8,070 bases of DNA from Candidatus Fermentibacteraceae bacterium (GTDB lineage Bacteria > Fermentibacterota > Fermentibacteria > Fermentibacterales > JCC-6): the NCBI GenBank assembly GCA_021162285.1, contig JAGGYZ010000018.1, forward strand, positions 1 to 8,070, given 5' to 3'. Positions 1 through 5,089 of the stretch are shown in pieces. The position numbers and the translations under genes are program-made. Below the pieces are notes generated by a model that worked only from the letters and a program-made list of their open reading frames with translations, made no database searches and was not told where the DNA came from. Every line of letters starts with the position of its first letter. Positions within the stretch are counted from its first letter, which is position 1.

Positions 1-1
1 C

Positions 2-1000
2 AGAAATGATCTGGCTGTGGAACTTGTGGGGGATACCCTTCGCTCCGGTGAAACGAATCTTGTTTCAGGAACAGGAAGTGCAACTGACGGACTTGCATTG
101 ATAGAAATTACCGAATCCGATATTCCTGCCAGCTATACCATGTTTTCCGGCGGTGTAATAAATTACTTCCACCAAGGTGGAACAGCATGGAGAGGAAGGG
201 CAGCGGTTTCAGACGGAGAGTTTTCTGCTGAATGCATTCTTCCTGTGGGCTGCAATACAGGGCAGCTTGCCCGGGTAGACTGTGCTGCAATCGTGCCAGG
301 CGGTGCTGAACTGGGTGCTGATGCTCCTCTGGTTCTGGTTGAGGGAGATCCTTCCTCAGATTTCAAAGGCCCGGACATATCCATGTGGATTCGTGGACAG
401 GCAGGCATTGAAGAACCTGTGATAACAGGGGAAGGCGTGCTCGACGCTGAACTGTCTGATTCCAGCGGGATCATGTTCCTGGGAGGAACAGGCAGAAGCA
501 TTCAGCTGTTCGTGGACGGAGAAGAGTTCGATCTCAGCGATTCATTCACCTACAACACCGGCTCAACAACCACAGGTCAGCTGGAATACACAGTGTCCGA
601 ACTGGTTTCCGGAGAGCATCTGTTCATACTTCAGGCCATGGACGGGGTAGGTAACCTCTCCCGTGACAGTATGTACGTGAAGTCTACCGACGAGAGTGAA
701 GTCGCGATAGAGCAGTACGTGGTGTACCCCAATCCGGGGACAGGACAGAGGTGTTTCAGCTTCACTGTATCCTCAAGTGCATTTGTTACAGTTTCAATCT
801 ATACAACTGCCGGCAGGTGTATCCGCCGGATTTCCGCACAGTGTGTTCAGGGATACAATCAGGTGTTGTGGAACGGCCTGGATGCAGATGGTGACATTCC
901 AGCCTCAGGAGCTTACATTTATACCATTGAGGCGGATACAGAAGGCGGGCTGTTCGAACAGTCATCTGTGGTGACAGGGGTTCTTGCAACGGTAAACTGA
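2..1000 (+). CDS. C-terminal part of a gingipain/PorU-like surface protein with FlgD-Ig/type IX-like C-terminal domain (5' partial)
   Basis: The reading frame is open to the left edge and stops at TGA 998-1000, giving 332 residues of the C-terminus of a larger protein. A GTG at 17 could be read as a start, but it has no ribosome site and the frame continues upstream, so I treat the gene as truncated by the window. Numbering from codon 2-4: residues about 1-120 look like beta-sandwich repeats, including a segment around 'WRGRAAVSDGEFSAECILP' that resembles the post-catalytic region of PorU/C25 peptidases ('FrGkasV..G.Fsf.fivP'). Next comes 'KGPDISMWI', a 'DSSGI...GGTGRSIQLFVDG' stretch and 'LVSGEHLFILQAMDGVGN', again in PorU-like order. 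Residues about 235-315 are a FlgD-Ig/type IX-like C-terminal domain: 'VVYPNPGTG', 'VTVSIYTTAGRCIRRI', 'WNGLDADGDIPASGAYIYTIEA'. Such domains direct or anchor proteins at the cell surface in FCB bacteria. The catalytic His/Cys region is outside the window, so protease activity cannot be judged. Confidence 0.68.
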   Translation, partial: RNDLAVELVGDTLRSGETNLVSGTGSATDGLALIEITESDIPASYTMFSGGVINYFHQGGTAWRGRAAVSDGEFSAECILPVGCNTGQLARVDCAAIVPGGAELGADAPLVLVEGDPSSDFKGPDISMWIRGQAGIEEPVITGEGVLDAELSDSSGIMFLGGTGRSIQLFVDGEEFDLSDSFTYNTGSTTTGQLEYTVSELVSGEHLFILQAMDGVGNLSRDSMYVKSTDESEVAIEQYVVYPNPGTGQRCFSFTVSSSAFVTVSIYTTAGRCIRRISAQCVQGYNQVLWNGLDADGDIPASGAYIYTIEADTEGGLFEQSSVVTGVLATVN

Positions 1001-1008
1001 TACAATCC

Positions 1009-1014
1009 GGGGAG
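1009..1014 (+). promoter_or_regulatory. Ribosome binding site of the TPR gene
   Basis: GGGGAG lies four bases before ATG 1019 and is the only purine-rich match in the 18-nt spacer. It supports this ATG as the start. The short spacer suggests the TPR gene is translated from the same message as the surface-protein gene. Confidence 0.6.
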
Positions 1015-1018
1015 ACTC

Positions 1019-2158
1019 ATGGAAGATCGCAAGATAAGCTGGTTGTGGAAGCAGGTTGAAGAGGCGAGAGCCAGCGGCGACGGAGAAAAAGCCCGGGAAA
1101 GTCTTGAGAGGCTTCTGGAGGATTCTTCTGTAAAAAACACCCCCGATGAAAATCTGGCCACTCTTGAATTGTGCCGCATGGAACTCGACAGAGGAAAAGT
1201 GGACACTGCAGCCAGAATGCTCTCCAGCTTCCAATGGTACGGTATTCCTGGTGCCGCAGCCCTTCTTCTGGCAGCAGATGTGTTTTTAAAACTGGATATG
1301 TTTGAAACATCTCTGGAATCTCTGGAGTCCTATCTGAAACTGTACCCTAGAGATGCAGATGCCAGCAGAAAAAAGGGGCTTGTTCTTCTGATGCTTCACC
1401 GGGATGACGAAGCGGAGAGAATTCTGCTGTCAGTTGCCAGAAGAGAAAGGTACCGTGTTGCATCAACCCTTACTTATCTTGCTCTGCTGGAAGCAAAAAG
1501 AGACAAGTTGGAGGAGAGTCTTCATCTGCTTCTTCAGGCCAGGGAGCTGGCACCGTACGACGAGAAGATCGAGCACAGTCTTCTCAGAATTGAAGCTCTT
1601 AGAGTTCAGATGAGGCGAAGCGCCATAGAGAGTGACCTTCTTCCCCTTTCTGAAGTTGTACCGGGAATGACTGCAGGAATGCTGGGGCTTCACGGTTATT
1701 CCCCGGAAATCGCAAATATTGCCGCTGATACATGGAGCCGGTTCTGTGCATCAAACACACCGACAGGGCGTAAGCCGGAGACCTGGGCTGCAGCTTTGGA
1801 GTACGCAGTCACCAGCGGTGGACCACATTTCACGCAGGAGCAGCTTGCGGGAGAATACGGTGTTTCAGTGTCTCAGCTTCGTGATCATTACCATATTTTG
1901 AAAAAGTCTGTCAACCTCCCTCCGACAAGACTTCTGGAGAGGCTTGCCAGCGAGGGATCCGATCTGCTCCGCGATACCCGGATGGATGAGATCGCGGAAA
2001 TTCTGGCAGAGCTGGGTTCCGCCAGCGATGAATTTGAGAACGCTTCAGATGCCGCCGCGTGGGTTTTCCAGAGAGTTTCTCCTGTTGATGAAGTTCAGCG
2101 CCGTGAGATTGAAGAATTTGTTGCATATATCTGGCGCAAAAAAGGTTACAGTCAATAA
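1019..2158 (+). CDS. TPR protein with C-terminal HTH/cyclin-like (possibly DUF6398-like) domain
   Basis: This 379-residue soluble protein starts at ATG 1019, four bases after GGGGAG (1009-1014) and 18 nt after the preceding stop. No signal peptide or membrane segment is visible. Residues about 5-200 are helical pairs of TPR type, clearest at 84-112 ('LAADVFLKLDMFETSLESLESYLKLYPRD'-like spacing), 115-143 and 150-180 ('LEESLHLLLQARELAPYDEKI'-like). They probably form a protein-binding scaffold. Residues about 215-298 are a separate helical domain with 'RKPETWAAALEYAV' (251-264) followed by 'FTQEQLAGEYGVSVSQLRDHY' type spacing (271-291), which has the shape of a helix-turn-helix. This pattern recalls bacterial DUF6398 domains and the second helix bundle of TFIIB cyclin folds. 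Residues 300-379 are charged helices ending in 'FVAYIWRKKGYSQ'. A regulatory or adaptor role is plausible but unproven. The TPR assignment is fairly secure; the C-terminal assignment is by pattern only. Confidence 0.85.
   Translation: MEDRKISWLWKQVEEARASGDGEKARESLERLLEDSSVKNTPDENLATLELCRMELDRGKVDTAARMLSSFQWYGIPGAAALLLAADVFLKLDMFETSLESLESYLKLYPRDADASRKKGLVLLMLHRDDEAERILLSVARRERYRVASTLTYLALLEAKRDKLEESLHLLLQARELAPYDEKIEHSLLRIEALRVQMRRSAIESDLLPLSEVVPGMTAGMLGLHGYSPEIANIAADTWSRFCASNTPTGRKPETWAAALEYAVTSGGPHFTQEQLAGEYGVSVSQLRDHYHILKKSVNLPPTRLLERLASEGSDLLRDTRMDEIAEILAELGSASDEFENASDAAAWVFQRVSPVDEVQRREIEEFVAYIWRKKGYSQ
1309..1326 (+). repeat. Perfect 9-bp tandem repeat in the TPR gene
   Basis: ATCTCTGGA occurs twice head to tail, at 1309-1317 and 1318-1326. 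It is in frame and yields SLE-SLE at residues 98-103, within a TPR helix. Three-codon repeats of this kind can arise by slippage and keep the frame. Confidence 0.7.
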
Positions 2159-2242
2159 CCACATTATTTTGTTGGATTGTTATATTAGCGTCGTGGGTTT
2201 GCTCCTGACAGGTGTTTCTCTGCGAGCTGCCCGTTTCTGGCA

Positions 2243-2271
2243 TTGATGTAACTTGGTAATACAGCTCTATT
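2243..2271 (+). promoter_or_regulatory. Candidate sigma-70-type promoter for ppdK
   Basis: TTGATG (2243-2248) and TCTATT (2266-2271) are separated by 17 nt, and each matches the housekeeping consensus at four of six positions. A start about 7 nt downstream would leave a leader of roughly 28 nt before ATG 2306. A second candidate -10, TATATT at 2181-2186, lacks a good partner at -35. Matches this weak are common by chance and the organism's sigma-factor preference is unknown. Confidence 0.28.
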
Positions 2272-2287
2272 CAGCGCATGGTAAAAC

Positions 2288-2300
2288 AGGAAGAAACGGA
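2288..2300 (+). promoter_or_regulatory. Ribosome binding region of ppdK
   Basis: AGGAAG at 2288-2293 lies 12 nt from ATG 2306, and a shorter GGA at 2298-2300 lies 5 nt from it. Either could pair with the 16S rRNA tail. The start itself is fixed mainly by the protein, because 'KYVYNFG' is the usual PPDK N-terminus. Confidence 0.45.
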
Positions 2301-2305
2301 CAAAA

Positions 2306-5071
2306 ATGAACAGCAAATATGTTTACAATTTTGGTTCTGCAAAAACCGATGGTGACCGATCTATGAAGGAACTTCTCGGAGGGAAGGGTGCAAATCTCGC
2401 AGAGATGACGAAGATCGGCATGCCGGTTCCCCCGGGATTTACAATTACAACTGAAACATGTGATGTGTTCAACAGAGCCGGGGCAGCATGGCCTGAAGGG
2501 CTTGACCAGCAGGTAAAAGCAGGAATAAGCCTGATCGAAGAGGAGCTGGGGAAAAAATTCGGAGACAGCACAGATCCCCTTCTTGTCTCTGTGAGAAGCG
2601 GTGCTGCCATTTCCATGCCTGGAATGATGGACACCGTTCTTAACCTGGGGCTTAACGAAGATACCCTTCAGGGAATTGCCGCCAGGAGCGGTAATCCGAG
2701 GTTTGCCTGGGATTCCTACAGAAGATTCATGCAGATGTTCGGGGATGTTGTGATGAACATACCCCACCATGATTTTGAGCGCGCGCTTCAGACCGTAAAG
2801 AATGAAAAGGGTGTAAAGCTTGACACGGAACTTGAGCTTGAAGACCTTAAAAAGGTAGTGGTGCTGTACAGGGAGATTTACCGCAGTGCCATAGGCAGTG
2901 ACTTTCCCTCTGACCCGTGGGAACAGCTGAAGCTGTCCATCGATGCCGTATTCAGCAGCTGGAACAATTCCAGAGCGATCAGGTACCGCGAGATCAACGA
3001 GATAAAGGGTCTTATCGGTACAGCAGTCAATGTACAGGCAATGGTTTTCGGCAACATGGGCAGAACCTCCGGAACCGGCGTGTGTTTTACCCGTGATCCT
3101 GCAAGCGGTGAGAATGTATTCTACGGTGAGTATCTCATGGATGCCCAGGGTGAAGATGTGGTTGCCGGTATCAGAACTCCGCTTCCAATAGCAACTATGG
3201 GAGATCAGGACGAAATATCCTATCAGGGGCTGCTGAGTCTCAGGAGCAAACTGGAGGAACACTACCGTGACATGCAGGATATCGAGTTTACCATTGAAGA
3301 GGGAAAGCTATACATTCTGCAGACCCGTACAGGTAAACGCACCGTATTTTCCGCCTTGAACATGGCTGTTGATATGGCGGAAGAGGGCTTGATAGACAAA
3401 AAAGAAGCCGTAATGAGGGTTCCTGCGCAGAGCTTCAATCAGCTTTTCGCACCGATTCTGGGAACGGAAAGCAAGTCTTCGGCAACCCTTCTCACCACCG
3501 GACTCAACGCTTCTCCCGGAGGTGCCTGCGGAAGAGCAGTGTTCACAGCAGAAACTGCAGAGGAATGGAAAGCCAGAGGGGAAGAGGTAATTCTGTGCCG
3601 TCTTGAAACCAGCCCTGAAGACATTGGCGGCATGGTGGCTGCAAAGGGAATACTCACAGCAAGAGGCGGTATGACCAGCCACGCTGCAGTGGTTGCCCGC
3701 GGTATGGGTGTACCCTGTGTTTCCGGCGCGGATGAGCTGCATATAGACGGCGATGAAGCGGTGATGATCTGCAGGGGGATAACTGTAAAAGAGGGCGACA
3801 CCATAGCTATTGACGGTTTTACCGGAGAAGTGTTTTCAGGCGAAGTTCAGGTTCGTCCGTCTGAGATAGTTCAGGTTCTGCAGGGCAACATGGATGCGAA
3901 AGACAGCACACTTTTCAAAAACTATGAAAAACTTGTAGGCTGGGCCGATGAAATTCGCAGAATGGATGTTCGGACAAATGCGGATACTCCAAGGGACACG
4001 GAAATGGCAGTTCTCTTCGGCGCCCAGGGCATTGGTCTGTGCCGTACAGAGCACATGTTTTTCCAGGGAGACCGGATAATTCCTTTCAGAAAACTCATAC
4101 TGGTTGCAGATGATGTTAAGAGAATAAAGGACAGAATTGAATCGGGAGCCGGCGACCTGGAAGAACTGAAAAAAGAACTTGAAACACCTCTCGCCAGTTA
4201 CGATCAGGCTCTGGCAGAGTTGCTTCCCCTTCAGAGGAATGACTTTGAAGATATCTTCCGTGCACTTAAAGGTCGTCCCTGCAACATCAGACTTCTTGAT
4301 CCTCCACTTCACGAATTCCTTCCCCATGATGAAGAAGGACAGGCCGAAATGGCTGAAGTCATGGGTGTGAGCCCTGAAACAGTTGCCCTTAAAGTTGAAT
4401 CTCTTCACGAATTCAATCCGATGATGGGGCACAGGGGCTGTCGTCTTGGGCTTGTCTACCCTGAGATTGCAGATATGCAGGTAAGGGCGATAATGGAAGC
4501 AGCCATAAAGGTTGCAGATGAGGGAATCCAGGTTCTTCCTGAAATAATGATTCCTCTTGTGGGGAATGTGAAAGAGCTGGCCATTGCCAGAACTATGGCT
4601 CAGAAAGTTATCAGCACCGTGCTGACTGAACATGGCAGGGCAGATGATTTCATCAGCTATCAGATAGGTACTATGATCGAGATTCCCCGCGCTGCAGTTA
4701 CAGCAGACAAGATCGCAGAGGAAGCAGACTTCTTCAGTTTTGGTACAAACGATCTTACGCAGATGTGCTGCGGGTTCTCGCGAGACGATGCAGGTAAATT
4801 CCTTGGCGACTATGTGAAGATGGGAATCTACGAGAGAGATCCCTTTGCCTCTCTGGATATTCCAGGAGTTGGACGTCTGGTGGAAATTGCAGTGGATCTT
4901 GGCAGAACTGCAAAACCGGGTCTCAAACTTGGTGTATGCGGCGAGCATGGTGGCGACCCTGCATCAATCAGATTTTTCAACTCAGTGGGGCTGAACTACA
5001 TTTCATGTTCTCCCTACCGGGTTCCTGTTGCCAGACTTGCAGCTGCACAGGCTGTTCTGGAAGCAGAGTAA
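2306..5071 (+). CDS. ppdK: Pyruvate, phosphate dikinase (long form)
   Basis: The 921-residue cytosolic enzyme interconverts pyruvate + ATP + Pi and PEP + AMP + PPi through a phosphohistidine. In fermenters it can run in the pyruvate direction, coupling PPi to glycolysis, or serve gluconeogenesis. The N-terminal ATP-grasp domain shows 'LLGGKGANLAEM' (about 24-35), 'VSVRSGAAISMPGMMDT', 'DPWEQLKLSIDAVFSSW' and 'GTGVCFTRDPASGE'. The swivelling domain carries 'RGGMTSHAAVVARGMG' with the phosphorylated His at 459 and the family's regulatory Thr at 457. The C-terminal TIM-barrel domain has R580 ('GLCRTEHMFF'), R662 ('NIRLLDPPLHEF'), E792 ('TMIEIPRAA'), N815-D816 ('FGTNDLTQM') and the catalytic C878 ('GVCGEHGGDP'). 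These correspond to H455, R561, R617, E745, N768 and C831 of the 874-residue Clostridium symbiosum enzyme, as I recall it. The shifting offset (+4, +19, +45, +47) places about 15 extra residues between H459 and R580 and about 26 more before R662. All key residues are present. It follows the TPR gene by 147 nt and precedes the cyclase gene by 18 nt. Confidence 0.98.
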   Translation: MNSKYVYNFGSAKTDGDRSMKELLGGKGANLAEMTKIGMPVPPGFTITTETCDVFNRAGAAWPEGLDQQVKAGISLIEEELGKKFGDSTDPLLVSVRSGAAISMPGMMDTVLNLGLNEDTLQGIAARSGNPRFAWDSYRRFMQMFGDVVMNIPHHDFERALQTVKNEKGVKLDTELELEDLKKVVVLYREIYRSAIGSDFPSDPWEQLKLSIDAVFSSWNNSRAIRYREINEIKGLIGTAVNVQAMVFGNMGRTSGTGVCFTRDPASGENVFYGEYLMDAQGEDVVAGIRTPLPIATMGDQDEISYQGLLSLRSKLEEHYRDMQDIEFTIEEGKLYILQTRTGKRTVFSALNMAVDMAEEGLIDKKEAVMRVPAQSFNQLFAPILGTESKSSATLLTTGLNASPGGACGRAVFTAETAEEWKARGEEVILCRLETSPEDIGGMVAAKGILTARGGMTSHAAVVARGMGVPCVSGADELHIDGDEAVMICRGITVKEGDTIAIDGFTGEVFSGEVQVRPSEIVQVLQGNMDAKDSTLFKNYEKLVGWADEIRRMDVRTNADTPRDTEMAVLFGAQGIGLCRTEHMFFQGDRIIPFRKLILVADDVKRIKDRIESGAGDLEELKKELETPLASYDQALAELLPLQRNDFEDIFRALKGRPCNIRLLDPPLHEFLPHDEEGQAEMAEVMGVSPETVALKVESLHEFNPMMGHRGCRLGLVYPEIADMQVRAIMEAAIKVADEGIQVLPEIMIPLVGNVKELAIARTMAQKVISTVLTEHGRADDFISYQIGTMIEIPRAAVTADKIAEEADFFSFGTNDLTQMCCGFSRDDAGKFLGDYVKMGIYERDPFASLDIPGVGRLVEIAVDLGRTAKPGLKLGVCGEHGGDPASIRFFNSVGLNYISCSPYRVPVARLAAAQAVLEAE

Positions 5072-5078
5072 ACCGGAC

Positions 5079-5082
5079 AGGG
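5079..5082 (+). promoter_or_regulatory. Ribosome binding site deciding the GTG start of the cyclase gene
   Basis: AGGG, within GGACAGGG (5075-5082), lies 7 nt before GTG 5090. The next in-frame ATG (5117-5119, residue 10) has no comparable site and would remove the first beta strand of the receiver-like fold, so the GTG is preferred. Confidence 0.55.
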
Positions 5083-5089
5083 CACTCCT

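Larger units (their letters stand above)
2159..2305 (+). other. 147-nt non-coding spacer upstream of ppdK
   Basis: This is the only gene-free stretch longer than 20 nt in the window. It is AT-richer than the flanking genes at its left end. I see no hairpin followed by a T run, so no intrinsic terminator can be called for the TPR gene. A weak inverted pair, GAGCTG (2224-2229) and CAGCTC (2262-2267), is separated by 32 nt. GTTTCT occurs twice, at about 2213 and 2232. A 24-codon TTG-initiated frame (2172-2246) encodes a partly hydrophobic peptide but has no ribosome site, so I do not call it a gene. The spacer most likely holds the ppdK promoter and leader. Confidence 0.6.

Noticed and set aside
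17..1000. GTG 17 as a true start of the first gene
   Set aside because: The frame is open to the window edge and no Shine-Dalgarno precedes it. The encoded protein begins in the middle of a domain and lacks a signal peptide, which a surface protein of this kind needs.
2172..2246. A 24-codon TTG-initiated frame encoding a partly hydrophobic peptide in the spacer before ppdK
   Set aside because: It has no ribosome site and a rare start codon. It is the read-through tail of a shadow frame in the TPR gene. Length and composition are within chance.
2159..2305. Possible intrinsic terminator or riboswitch in the spacer before ppdK
   Set aside because: Only a 6-bp inverted pair 32 nt apart is present, with no T run and no motif of a known riboswitch class, including those for c-di-GMP.
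3836..4948. A 370-codon open frame on the minus strand inside ppdK, and a 331-codon one at 2267-3262
   Set aside because: Both are fully antisense to an unmistakable, intact ppdK. Their translations are rich in Cys, His and Ser with no recognisable motif, as expected of frames shadowing a well-coded gene.
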